A DNA stretch of 64,000 bases. It comes from Arthrobotrys musiformis (taxonomy: Eukaryota; Ascomycota; Orbiliomycetes; Orbiliales; Orbiliaceae). The position numbers and the translations under genes are program-made. The notes under the pieces were generated by a model that was given only the letters and a program-made list of their open reading frames with translations, did no database searches and was not told the DNA's origin. The stretch is from positions 2,852,001 to 2,916,000 of the forward strand of contig JAVHJL010000005.1 of assembly GCA_036971715.1 (NCBI GenBank), written 5' to 3'. Of this stretch, positions 35,077 through 47,779 are shown one piece after another (positions within the stretch are counted from its first letter, which is position 1; the number at the start of each line of letters is the position of its first letter).

Positions 35077-35384
35077 AAAAATGAAAAGGTTCCGGAAATG
35101 AGATATATCATTTTAATATTACATCAAAGTGGATGGGTAAGAACAACAGATATACGACATTGTTCTTTTAATGGGAAAAAAGAAGAAAGAGACAAAAAGG
35201 GTTAGAAGGAACCTCAAAAAACAAAAAACAAAAATAAAAATAAAAACAAAAAACAAAAATAAAAAATGATTTTATGTAGTTTTCATTTTTAATGAGGAGC
35301 GAAAATCATGTATTTTAATTTCTTTTCCTTCATTCCGCCATAACCGAAAGGTTGCATGCGTGTATGATAAATAATAATAATAAT
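35077..35384 (+). promoter_or_regulatory. LINE B 3' UTR with hairpins and (TAA)n tail
   Basis: It has the same elements as the 3' UTR of copy A: the SINE-shared block, the A-rich tract, the nested ATGATTTT/AAAATCAT hairpin, and the AACC-GAAA-GGTT hairpin just before the TAA repeats. The tail runs straight into the LINE C remnant at 35385. Confidence 0.7.
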
Positions 35385-35828
35385 ATGATCTTTTTAAAAG
35401 AGTTCCTAAATAAAACAAATATTACAAAAAGAAAATGCAATAAAAATCCTAAAAATAATTATTTCACAAGATGGAAAAATCTGGAAGTTTGAAAAAATGA
35501 AAAGGTTCCGAAAATGAGATATATCATTTTAATATTACATCAAAGTGGATGGATAAGAACAACAGATATACGACATTGTTCTTTTAATGGGAAAAAAGAA
35601 GAAAGAGACAAAAAGGGTTAGAAGGAACCTCAAAAAATAAAAAATAAAAATAAAAATAAAAACAAAAAACAAAAATAAAAAATGATTTTATGTAGTTTTC
35701 ATTTTTAATGAGGAGCGAAAATCATGTATTTTAATTTCTTTTCCTTCATTCCGCCATAACCGAAAGGTTGCATGCGTGTATGATAAATAATAATAATAAT
35801 AATAATAAATCTATTATTACTAGTAGAA

Positions 35829-35845
35829 ATAATAATTAATAAAAA
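35829..35845. repeat. Target-site duplication of LINE D (left)
   Basis: ATAATAATTAATAAAAA occurs here and at 41613-41629 around LINE D. The TAA-rich sequence makes the exact length uncertain by a few bases. Confidence 0.75.
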
Positions 35846-36100
35846 AAAACGAACTTCGAAAATACCGACCCCCCCATAACTTTTGAACGGAGTATCCAAA
35901 ACCAAATAAAAGTACACCAATCGAAAGAGCGGAAAAAATTGATCAAAAATACTACAAAGTAAAAAAGCATACAAAGACCGATAGAAAATAATCACAACAT
36001 AAAAATATAAAGATATTTGCGATCATCTACCACACAAAAAAAAAAAAAAAAAAGGTTCTCGCTTAATTTAAACTAAACCTTTTAAAAATTAGTTTTAAAA

Positions 36101-37261
36101 ATAAAGAACATACCAACTAGTTCATCTTTAGATGAATTAGTATTAGCAACACAAGGTTTTAAACCTATTCACCACAAAAAAAGACAGAGAAGACAAGTAT
36201 CAGTAGATACAATTGATTCAAGGGAAGAAATAAATAGAGAAAATCTGTTTCTAAAAATTAAAAGGTTGAATAACCTTCTAAAAAAAAGAGTACAAAAGGT
36301 AGAAAACCTAAAGCAAAAAATAAGAGAATTAGAGAGAAACAATACAAAAAAGACATACACCCAAATTACCCAGAAAACATCAAAAACACCAAAAAAATAG
36401 GAAATAACCCAAAAATACCAAAAAACGCATAAAACGCAAAATCTACAAAATCCACAAAATCCACAAAATTCAAAAATATCAATTAACCAACAAAGGTTAA
36501 TTATTCCCAAAAATACCACGGAATTTTCCATCCAAAAACCAAATATCTTTAGAGAAAAAATAAATAAAATTCTCAAAGAGAAGCCCAATAACCCAGAATT
36601 AATTATTTCTGGGATTTCTCTAAATCCAAAAGGGAATCTAATTTTGATTACCCATGAGAATACCAAAAAAGAAGATATTCTGGAATATAAAGAAGAAATC
36701 TATCAAGAACTCATTAAAATAGATGAACATATATAAAGACCTTTCAAAATAGAGAGTTGGAGGTTCTTAATTGTACATGGGATTTCTAGAGATCAAAAAA
36801 TGGAAGATCTCAAAAAAAAGGTAGAAACAGATAACACAATCAAATTGGTTAATAATCTGAGATGGTTGATTAAGGAGGAAAAATTAGAAAAGAAGAAATT
36901 CTTTTCTATAGTAATTACCATAAAAACAAAAATGGAGGTAATAGAAACACAAAACAGAGGATATATTTTTCTAGGAGGTGAAAAACTTAAAATAGAAAGA
37001 TATATTAAATTTTTTGGAAATAATAGATGTATAAATTGTCAAAAAACTGGCTATTATGCATTAAATTACAGAAATGAATCAGCTTGCGAAATTTGTGCTG
37101 GAAAACACAAAACAATTAATCATTTGTATAATATATGTCAGGAAAATAAAAAGTCCTGTAACCATATAAAATACAAATGCATTAATTGTAAAGGAAAATA
37201 TGGGGCAAAAAATTCCTTATGCCCTAAAAATAAAAAATAAAATATTACTTTAAATAAATAA
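36101..37261 (+). pseudogene. LINE D ORF1 remnant
   Basis: It corresponds base for base to the 1161-nt ORF1 of copy A. The start codon has become ATA, and several Gln codons have become stops (for example near 36397 and 36733). The zinc-knuckle region from 36800 to 37240 remains open, but some Cys, Gly and Asp positions are changed, such as a Tyr replacing the His of the first knuckle. It is non-functional. Confidence 0.9.
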
Positions 37262-40200
37262 AAATATTTTAAAAATAATATAATATAATTGTAAAAAATC
37301 TATAAATATAATGCAGTCAATCTTAAATTTTGCATTAATTTATGACAATATGGATTTAATTTTCCTATAAGAACCGTGGTTTTTAAAGGAAAATACTACA
37401 ATTACATACTCAGGGTTTAAATCAATTTTTTTAAACCCAAAAACCAATGAAACTAACAAAAACTGAAATAGGGTAATTACTTTTATAAAAAAGAATTTAC
37501 TTTACAAAATCATAAACCAGGAAGATTTAATTAAAGATAAAGACTACCAGATAATTGATTTTAAATCAAATAAATTTGGGGAAATCAGATTTATTAATAT
37601 CTATAATGAAAAATAATAAAATATGGAAAATGGTGAATATATAGTAAATTGACTTTTTAATAAGATCAAAGATTACTGTATTAAAAAAATATTATTAATT
37701 GGAGATTTTAATGCTTATTATTCTTTATGGAACCCTGAAATTAAATTTAATTTAAGAGTAGGAAAAATAATAGAGTTGATTGAAGATAAAAATCTATAAT
37801 TAATAAATAAAAATGGTATATTAACTTATTATAATGTTAGGAAAAATAATAAATTTGAATCCTTAATTATTGACCTATCTTTTGCAATTATTAATTTAAA
37901 AGAATTAATTATGGATTGGAAAATAGATGAAAAAATTGATATAGGATCAGATTATGAGGTAATTTTAATTAAAATAAAACCAAAAGAAAATGACTTAGTA
38001 GACAATCCTTTGTTAATTAACAAATTTAATTGGAATAAAACTAATTGGGAAAACTTTGAAAAAGAATTATTAAGTCTAGATAAAAATCTAGATAAAAATA
38101 ATTTATGGAAAGATTGCTTTTTTTTATTTTATGAGAAAAGAGAAGATTTAGAAAATAATTTGGAAGTTGCAACATTTTTTTTTCAAAAAAATATAATTTT
38201 GGCAGTAGAAAGATTTATACCAATTTTAAAAATAACACTAAAATCAAAAATTTGGTGGAATGAGGAAATTGAAAAAATAAGAAAAGAGATGTTGCAATAA
38301 AAAAGGATATGGAAATTAAATAGGACCCAACAAAATTGGGAACTATTTAAAATCAAAAGGAATAAATATTTTAGAGAAATTAGATTTTTTAAGGAGAAAT
38401 CCTGGACTAATTTTCTAGAAAATGTAAAAGATAAAGAAATATTTCTAGCGCTTAATTTTTCTAAATTTAGAAAAATCCAAAAAATGCTAAATCTAATTTA
38501 TGAGGACAGGAATGCTCTTAATTTTGAAGATAAGGCAAAAATATTAAGAAAGGTGTTATTTTTAAAATTACCAAATTATATAAAAACAATAAATCCACTA
38601 TTATCAGTGGAAATAATAATTAATAAAAAGTTAATGGAATAGAAAAAGATAAGAGATAGTGAAATTAAAGAAGCTATTTTTTCATCCAATTCCAAAAAAG
38701 CACCAGAACCAAATGGAATTAATTTTTTATGTTTAAAAAGGGCTTACGAAATTATACTGGGAAGATTTAATGATTTATTTAAATAATTATTAAATTATGG
38801 GTACCATCTAATATGCTTCAGAGAAGTAATTAAGGTAATTTTACCTAAACCAAATAAACTGGATTATAATATTCCAAAAGCTTATAGAATTATTAATCTC
38901 CTAAATTGTTTAAGAAAAATATCAGAGAAAATAATAGTAAGAAAAATAGCCTTCTTATCAGAAACTAATAAAATTCTAAATCCAGAATAAATTGAAGGCA
39001 GAAAACAAAGATTTGCAATTGATGTAGCTTTATCATTAATTCATGATATAGAAATGGCTAATTCAGAAAAATTAAAAACTTCTGTTTTATTCTTAGACGT
39101 TAAAAGGGCTTTTAATAATTTTTTAAAGGAAAGATTAATTAATACCTTAGAAAACATGAAGTTCCCCAAACGATTAATTTCATAAATTAATAATTTTATG
39201 TTCAAAAGATTAATTAAACTGGCCTTTGATGGACAAATAGAAAAATTAAAACCAGTTGAAATTGGAATATTATAAGGTTCTTCAATATCTCTAATTCTTT
39301 TTCTATTATATTTAACACCATTATTTAATTTATTAGAATAAAAAATGCCTTCTATTATTAAACCATCTTATATAGATGATTTGACATTAATTGCAATTAA
39401 TAAAAAAATAGAAACAAATATATATGAATTAGAAGAAACTGCAAAAATAGCCTTTAATTGGGCTGCAGATAATGCAGTAGCTTTTGATGACATAAAATCA
39501 GAGCTAATTCATTTTAAAATAAATTTAAAAAAGAAAAATGAATTTGGGGAATTAAATATTAAGCTACCAAATGGTATAATAATAAAATCTACTAATAATA
39601 TAAGGTGGTTAGGTATATATTTTGATATAAAATTGAATTTTAAACACTATATTAAAATAAAAACAAGTGTAGCAAATAAAATTTTAAATTTTATTAAAGC
39701 ACTTGTTAATTCAGAAAAAGGATTTAAAACTAAAGCAATAATATAATTATATAAAAACTACGTTTGTTTTATTTTCGACTATAGGTCTGAAATATGGTGG
39801 AAAAACCAAAAATAATAAAATGTTTTGAAAGAATTTAAATTAATTTAAAATAAAATATTGAAAAAAATAACAAAAAACTTCAAAATAATTTTAATAAATA
39901 TATTGGAAGTTGAGGCTTTTATTTTACCACCAGAAATAAGATTAAATGGGATATAAAGAAGGTATGTCCTAAAATCCCTTTTTCTTAATAAAAATCATCC
40001 AATAAAAAAGAGATCTCCAGAGTTATTCCCACCAGAATTTAATTTTGGAAAAAAGGAAACAAGATTGGGACCTTATTTAAAATAGAATAAAAATAAAAAA
40101 GAAGGGGATAAAAAAGAATATGCCTCCACACTAGACAAAATACTATCAAGAATTAATTTTTTAATAAACCCATATATAAAAATTAAGGAATTAAATATAA

Positions 40201-41291
40201 AATTTAATCCACCTTAAATTGAAAATAAAATTAATTTTTTTATAAATAATATACCTAAGGACTTAGAAGCAGAAAACTACAAAAATAAAAAAGAAATTGA
40301 ACTAAATTTTAGGGAAAACTTACTTATTTATACAGACGGTTCTATACTGGAAATAGAAAATAAAAATAATAAAAAAAAGAATAATAAAAATAAAAAAGAA
40401 AAATCCTTAAAAGCTGGAATTTATAAAGAAATAGATAATAAATCTATTTTCGAAATTTATTTTAGTTTAGGAAAAAGTATGGAGGTATATGATGCAAAAT
40501 TAATTACTTTAAGGAAAGGGTTTGAAAAATCCTTTAAAGTAATTAATAAAAATAAAGAAGTAAAAAATATTTATTTCTTCACTGATAACCAAGCTGCAAT
40601 AAAAAGGTTACAAAACCTAAATTTAGGGCCTGGTCAGGAGACAACTTCAGAAATTTGGGATATGGTAAATGAATTAAATTTTAGAAATATTAACATATTT
40701 ATAGAATGGGTCCCAGGTCATTCTGAAGTTGTTAGAAATGAAAAGGTAGATTACTTAACCAAGGAAGCTGCAAAAATAAAAAAGAAAAGTTTATTTAAGT
40801 CCTTTGCCTATTTAAAAAGAAAAATTAAAGAAAAGGACTTATTAGAATGGGAAGAAAAATATAAAAAATAAAAAAATAGGCCAAATTATATTAATAGGTT
40901 AAAGTTAAAAAAAAATAAAATATTTACTAAATTTAGTAATAATTTTGTTTCTTCTTTAACTTAATTGAGGACTGGGCATAAATATTTTAATAGTTATTTA
41001 TATAAAATTCCAAATTCTGGAATTTTAAATAAAAACTGTACATGCAGAAATAAGTTTTAAACACCAAAATACTTAATTATGGAATACAAAATCTATAATA
41101 AAGAGAAAGAGGTATTAAAAAGGAAACTCAAAAAAGCTAATAAACAATTAAATTATTACTTTTTATTATTTAATAATAAAAATATGATCTTTTTAAAAGA
41201 ATTCCTAAATAAAACAAATATTGTAAAAAGAAAATGTAATAAAAATCCTAAAAATGATTATTTCACAGGATGGGGAAATCTGGAAGTTTGA
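37254..41291 (+). pseudogene. LINE D ORF2 remnant
   Basis: It has the same length as the 4038-nt intact ORF2, with transitions only. The original ATG is now ATA, and stops interrupt it repeatedly, leaving open pieces at 37911-38300, 39345-39746, 40479-40871 and 41079-41291. The YIDD motif of the RT and the RNase H TDN motif are still readable in these pieces, but no complete domain remains. Its regularity makes it the best ruler for the mutation process. Confidence 0.92.
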
Positions 41292-41584
41292 AAAAATGAA
41301 AAGGTTCCAAAAATGAGATATATCATTTTAATATTACATCAAAGTAGATGGGTAAGAACAACAAATATACGACATTGTTCTTTTAATAGGAAAAAAGAAG
41401 AAAGAGACAAAAAGGGTTAGAAGGAACCTCAAAAAACAAAAAACAAAAATAAAAATAAAAACAAAAAACAAAAATAAAAAATGATTTTATGTAGTTTTCA
41501 TTTTTAATGAGGAGCGAAAATCATGTATTTTAATTTCTTTTCCTTCATTCCGCCATAACCGAAAGGTTGCATGCGTGTATGATA

Positions 41585-41620
<36 letters not shown>

Positions 41621-44587
41621 TAATAAAAAGTTAATTAAATAGAAAAAGATAAAAAATAGTAAAATTAAAGAAGTTATTTTTTTATTTAATTTTAAAAAAG
41701 TATTAGGATTAGATGGAATTAATTTTTTATATTTAAAAAAAGTCTATAAAATTATATTGGAAAGATTTAATGATTTATTTAAATAATTATTAAATTATGG
41801 TTATTATCCAATTAGTTTTAGGGAAGTAATTAGAGTAATTTTATTAAAATTAAATAAATTGGATTATAATATTTTAAAAGTTTACAGAATTATTAGTTTT
41901 CTAAATTATTTAAAAAAAATATTAGAGAAAATAATAGTAAGAAAAATAGTTTTTTTATTAGAAACTAATAAAATTCTAAATTTAGAATAAATTAAAAATA
42001 GAAAATAAAGATTTGTAATTGATATAGCTTTATCCTTAGTTTATGATATAGAAATGGTTAATTCAGAAAAGTTAAAATTTTTTGTTTTATTTTTAGATAT
42101 TAAAGAGGTTTTTGATAATATTTCAAAAAGAAGGTTGATTAATATTTTAAAAAATATGAAGTTCCTTAAACAATTAATTTGGTAGATGAATAATTTTATG
42201 TTTAAAAGATTAATTAAATTGGTTTTTGATGGATAAATAGAAAAATTAAAACTTGCAGAAACTGGAATATTATAAAATTCTTTAATATCCCTAATTTCTA
42301 TTATATTTAATATTATTATTTAATTTATTGGAATAAAAAAATGCCTTTTATCATTAAATTATTATATATAGATGATTTAGCGTTAATTGTAATTAATAAA
42401 AAAATAAAAATAAATATATATGAACTAAAAAAAATTGCAAAAATAGCCTTTAATTAAATAATATAGTAGCTTTTAATAACATAAAATTAAAACTAATTTA
42501 TTTTAAAACAAATTTAAAACAATAAATAAAAATAAATTTAAAAAATTAAATATTAAATTATTAAATAATATAATAATAAAACCTACCAATATAAAATAAT
42601 TAGGTATATATTTTAATATAAATTTAAATTTTAAAAATTATATTAAAATAAAAATAAGTATAATAAATAAAATTTTAAATTTTATTAAAACACTTATTAA
42701 TTTAGAAAAAGAATTTAAAACTAAAGTGATAATATAATTATATAAAAACTATATTTATTTTATTTCTAATTATAAATTTAAAATATAGTAGAAAAACTAA
42801 AAATAATAAAATATTTTGAAAGAATTTAAATTAATTTAAAATAAAATATTGAAAAAAAATAATAAAAAGTTTTAAAATAATTTTAATAAATATATTAAAA
42901 ATTAAGGCTTCTATTTTATTATCAGAAATAAGATTAAATAGGATATAAAGAAAATATACCCTAAAATCTTTTTTTCTTAATAAAAATTATCTAATAAAAA
43001 AGAAATCCCCAAAATCATTCCCACCAGAATTTAATTTTAGAAAAGAAGAAATAAGACTAAGACTTTATTTAAAATAAAATAAAAATAAAAAAGAAGAAAA
43101 TAAAAAAGAATATGCCTCCACACTAAACAAAATATTATTAAAAATTAATTTTCTAATAAATCCATATACAAAAATTAAGGAATTAAATATAAAATTCAAC
43201 CCACCTTAGATTAAAAATAAAATTAATTTCCTTATAAATAATATATTTAAGGATTTAAAAGCAAAAAATTACAAAAATAAAAAAGAAGTTAAACTAAATT
43301 TTAGAGAAAACTTACTTATTTATACAAACAATTTTATACTAAAAATAGAAAATAAAAATAAAAAAAAAACAATAAAAATAAAAAAGAAAAATCCTTAAAA
43401 ACTAAAATTTATAAAAAAATAGATAATAAATTTATTTTCAAAATTTATTTTAGTTTAAAAAAAAATATAGAAGTATATGATATAAAATTAATTATTTTAA
43501 AAAAAAGATTCAAAAAATCCTTTAAAATAATTAATAAAAATAAAGAAATAAAGAATATTTATTTTTTTATTAATAATTAGGCTACAATAAAAAATTACAA
43601 AACCTAAATTTAGGGTTTAATCAAAAAACAATTTCAGAAATTTAGGATATAGCAAATAAATTAAATTCTAGAAATATTAACATATTTATAGAATAAGTCC
43701 CAAATCACTCTAAAATTATTAAAAATAAAAAAACAAATTACTTAACCAAAAAAACTACAAAAACAAAAAAAAAAATTTATTTAAATCCTTGACCTATTTA
43801 AAAAGAAAAATTAAAAAAAAAAAAACTTACTAGAATAAGAAGAAAAATATAAAAAATAAAAAAATAGGCTAAATTATATTAATAAGTTAAAATTAAAAAG
43901 AAATAAAATATTTATTAAGTTTAATAATAATTTTGTTTCTTCTTTAACTCAACTGAGGATTGGGCATGGGTACTTTAATAATTATTTATATAAAATTCCA
44001 AATTCTGGAATTTTAAATAAAAACTGTATATGTAGAAATAAGCCTCAAATACTAAAACACTTAATTATAGAATATAAAATCTATAATGAAGAAAAAGAGG
44101 TATTCAAATGGAAACTTAAAAAAGCTAATAAATAATTAGATTATTATTTTTTATTATTTAATAATAAAGGTATGATTTTTTTGAAAGAGTTCTTAAATAA
44201 AATAAATATTGTAAAAAGAAAATGTAATAAAAATCCTAAAAATGATTATTTTACAAAATAGGGAAATCTGGAAGTTTGAAAAAATGAAAAGGTTCCGGAA
44301 ATGAGATATATTATTTTAATATTATATTAAAGTGGATGGGTAAGAATAATAGATATACGATATTGTTTTTGTAATGGGAAAAAAGAAGAAAGAGACAAAA
44401 AGGGTTAGAAGGAACCTCAAAAAACAAAAATAAAAATAAAAACAAAAAACAAAAATAAAAAATGATTTTATATAGTTTTCATTTTTTAATGAGGAGCGAA
44501 AATCATGTATTTTAATTTCTTTTCCTTCATTCTGCCATAACCGAAAGGTTGTATGCGTGTATGATAAATAATAATAATAATAATAAT

Positions 44588-44856
44588 CTAAGGCAATAAA
44601 AGTATTATGCTTTTATTATTTATTTTTTAATATATTTATTGTATATAAAAAGGCTATTATAGAATATAATAACAACTTTTTATTTATAAAATTAATATAA
44701 ATAATTAGCTTTATCAATTATATATCCCCAGTAAATAATAATTTGAATATTTTTATTAATATCGAAATTTATATTGTAAAAGTCTTAAAATCTTTAATAA
44801 TAATTATAAAAATTAAAATTATTATCAAAACATTAATTTTTTATATATTTTAAGTA
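44588..44856. repeat. 269-bp spacer repeat, copy 1
   Basis: An AT-rich non-LINE sequence lies between the tail of LINE E and the start of LINE F. It recurs at the same length at 57144-57412 between LINE F and LINE G. All differences seen are C/T or G/A transitions. No gene is visible. Confidence 0.9.
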
Positions 44857-46628
44857 ACAAACTTCGAAAATACCAACCCCCCCATAACTTTTGAACGGAG
44901 TATCTAAAACCAAATAAAAGTACACCAATCGAAAGAGCAAAAAAATTTGATTAAAAATACTATAAAGTAAAAAAGTATACAAACTGATAGAAAATAATCA
45001 TAATATAAAAATATAAAAATATTTGCGATTATTTATTATATAAAAAAAATTTTTTTTGCTTAATTTAAATTAAACTTTTTAAAGGTTAGTTTTAAAAATG
45101 GAGAACATACTAATGAATTTATTTTTAAATGAATTAGTATTAGTGATATAGGGTTTTAAACCTATTCATTATAAAAAAAGATAGAGAAGATAGGTATTAA
45201 TAAATATAATTGATTTAAGGGAAGAAATAAATAAAAAAGATTTATTTCTAGAAATTAAAAGGTTGAATAACTTTTTAAAAAAAAATATATAGAAGATAGA
45301 AGATTTAAAGTAGGAAATAAGAAAGTTAAAAAGAAATAATATAAAAAAGATATATGCTTAAATTGTCCAGAAAACATCAAAAATATTAAAAAAATAAGAA
45401 ATAATTTAAAAACACTAATAAATGCATAAAACATAAAATCTATAAAATTTATAAAATTTAAAAATATTAATTAACTAATAAAGGTTAATTGTTCCCAAAA
45501 ATACTACGGAATTTTTCACCCAAAAACTAAATATCTTTAAAAAAAAAAAATAAATAAAATTTTTAAAGAGAAGTTTAATAATTTAAAATTAATTATTTCT
45601 AAAATTTTTTTAAATCCAAAAAGAAATCTAATTTTAATTATTTATAAAAATATTAAAAAAGAAAATATTTTGGAATATAAAGAAGAAATTTATTAAGAAC
45701 TTATTAAAATAAATAAATATATATAAAAGTTTTTTAAAATAAAAAACTAAAAATTCTTAGTTGTATATAAGATTTCTAAAAATCAAAAAATAAAAAATCT
45801 CAAAAAAAAAATAGAAATAAATAATATAATCAAATTGGTTAAAAATTTAAGATGGTTGATTAAAAAAAAAAAAATTAGAAAAAATTTTTTTTTCTTCTAT
45901 AATAATTATTATAAAAATAAAAATAAAAGCAATAAAAATATAAAATAAAAAATATATTTTTCTAGAAAATAAAAAACTTAAAATAAAAAAATATATTAAA
46001 TTCTTTAGAAACAATAAATGTATAAATTGTCAAAAAACTAACCACTATGTATTAAATTACAAAAATAAATTAATTTATAAAATGTATACTAGAAAACATA
46101 AAACAATTAATCATATGTGTAATATATATTAGAAAAATAAAAAGTTTTATAAAATATAAATATATTAATTATAGAAAAAAACATAAAACAAAAAATTCCT
46201 TATATTTTAAAAACAAAAAATAAAATATTATTTTAAATAAATAGGGATATTTTAAAAATAATACAACACAATTATAAAAAATCTACAAATATAATACAAT
46301 CAATTTTAAACTCTGTATTAATTTACAACAATATGGATTTAATTTTTTATAAAAATTATGGTTTTTAAAAGAAAATACTACAATTATATATCTAAAATTT
46401 AAACCAATTTTTTTAAACCCAAAAACCAACAAAATTAATAAAAATTGAAATAGAATAATTATTTTTATAAAAAAAAATTTACCTTATAAAATTATAAACC
46501 AAAAAAATTTAATTAAAGATAAAGATTACTAAATAATTAATTTTAAATTAAACAAATTTAAAAAAATCAAATTTATTAATATTTATAATAAAAAACAACA
46601 AAATACAGAAAATAATAAATATACAATA

Positions 46629-47243
46629 TGTAAGAAATCGTATAGAGACTAGTTAAGGTATCAAGGTAATACACAAATGTCACAAAGTAAGAGTAGTGTA
46701 CTAGTGTGAATATAGATTAATACTTAAATTGTTGCTTGGTTTCTAAATACATGATAGTGAATATAGCAAGTTAAATAGACAAATGATAAAGAAATTAATA
46801 TATTGAATTGGACAAGAGATAAGACTATAAAGTGGATATTTGGGGATATAATGTTGAACTGGATAGAATATAAAACTGTGAATTGGATATTTGGATATAA
46901 AATATTGAATTAGATAGGAGATAAGTCTGAATTAGATATTCGGATATATAGGATGCTAAACTGAATATGAGTTGTTTCTTGGTAAATTGGAAGTCTATAT
47001 AAAGCATAAGCTTAAATAGGCCTATTATTGCATATACTAAAATAATATTATTAATATTATTCTACATATTCTAAAATCTGGATCTGGATACTTCCTTATT
47101 CTAAATCTGCAAATTATATTACATCATATAATTTTTCTTCCAACCACAGTATTACCTAGATATTTCCTATAATCATTCTAAAGACTCCTTCAGCTGCCTA
47201 AATTTCTACTTAAAATTCTTTCTATTAGGTTTGCTTTGTTATA
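46629..47243 (-). repeat. LTR of the gypsy element (3' LTR in element sense)
   Basis: This 615-bp direct repeat is paired with 52581-53195. Relative to the partner, its left half keeps the C and G bases while its right half, from about 47050, has lost many. Its terminal TTACA has become TTATA. Confidence 0.9.
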
Positions 47244-47258
47244 TAATCCCCTCCTTTA
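47244..47258 (-). other. Polypurine tract of the gypsy element
   Basis: On the minus strand this reads CTAAAGGAGGGGATTA directly before the LTR. That is the standard position and composition of the primer for plus-strand DNA synthesis. Confidence 0.65.
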
Positions 47259-47779
47259 GTATTGATGTCCCATCAATGCTCTATTCTGATATCTAATACT
47301 AAAATAGGTTCTTTACTGCATTGGTATCATTTGCTGATCTTAGGTGGTATGAATCTCTTATAGCTGCTTTTCCTCATGGTTTTTGGAAGTCTTAGTTTCT
47401 CTAAATTTTATCTTAATCTCTTTAGTTTTGGTTTCTTTGGTTTTGGCATATTAAATTCTTAGACTGGATATTTTCTGAAGTTATTTGTTGGTATTTTTTA
47501 ATTTTGGTGGTTTTATATTAGGATTCTTATTAGGATTATTAATCATAATCTTTTTGAAAAATTAATTTTCTCGGTTTATAGGACTATAGTTATATGGTTA
47601 TTTTATATCTTTAATTAGTAAAATTATCAAAGAAGTCATTAATCAGTCATGTGATGTAACTTTAGCCAATTCAGCTTGCAGGTAAAAAATTTCTTAATAT
47701 AAATTGATATATATAGGTTTTAGTATTTAAAATTCGAAAAAATCAAAAATCAAAAATATTTTTTAGATAATGTTAGAGG

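Larger units (their letters stand above)
29625..35384 (+). mobile_element. LINE copy B, intact
   Basis: This complete copy has the same layout and length (about 5.76 kb) as copy A, including the ACTGATAAAACG 5' end and the same 3' UTR. It differs by only a handful of bases: a longer A run before ORF1, tail length, and two coding transitions. It is free of RIP. Unlike copy A it has no recognisable target-site duplication: its left flank is LINE ORF2 sequence and its right flank is a LINE 3' end. It is a candidate active master element. Confidence 0.95.
26173..35807 (+). mobile_element. LINE copy C, RIP-degraded, split by LINE B
   Basis: The left piece (26173-29624) runs from the 5' end to the RT region, corresponding to about 17990 of copy A. 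The right piece (35385-35807) is only the last ~420 bases of the family (from about 19850 of copy A), ending in a (TAA)n tail. Intact LINE B lies between them. About 1.86 kb of ORF2 is missing at the junction and no target-site duplication of B is visible, so the two pieces are either one LINE that lost sequence when B arrived or two different copies joined by recombination. Both pieces show more G-to-A than C-to-T change, which favours one element. The ORFs are full of stops. Confidence 0.8.
35846..41612 (+). mobile_element. LINE copy D, full length, moderately RIPed
   Basis: A full-length copy from the 5' end (AAAACGAACTTCG) to a long TAA tail. ORF1 and ORF2 keep exactly the intact lengths, so there are no coding indels, only transitions. 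Mutation density is intermediate between copies A/B and the wrecked copies, which gives a relative date. Near 36.1-36.5 kb the changes are mostly G-to-A, and from about 36.55 kb to 38.5 kb almost only C-to-T. It is inserted in LINE E with a TAA-rich target-site duplication. Confidence 0.94.
35808..44587 (+). mobile_element. LINE copy E, 5'-truncated, split by LINE D
   Basis: The pieces are 35808-35845 and 41613-44587. They join at the target-site duplication of LINE D and correspond to copy A from about 17258 (RT domain) to the end. The 5' part is absent, and the element begins directly after the tail of LINE C. This could be a 5'-truncated insertion next to the TAA repeats or a recombination remnant. 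Heavy C-to-T and G-to-A change has put stops through the RT, RNase H and C-terminal regions, with some small indels around 42290-42600. The 3' end is preserved apart from two transitions. Confidence 0.85.

Noticed and set aside
14509..35384. LINE A and B as the product of one segmental duplication
   Set aside because: Their flanks are unrelated and A has its own target-site duplication, so they are separate insertions.
35846..41612. Alternative genetic code with reassigned stops
   Set aside because: The intact LINEs end in normal TAG and TGA stops and use Gln and Trp codons normally. The stops in old copies sit exactly at transition sites.
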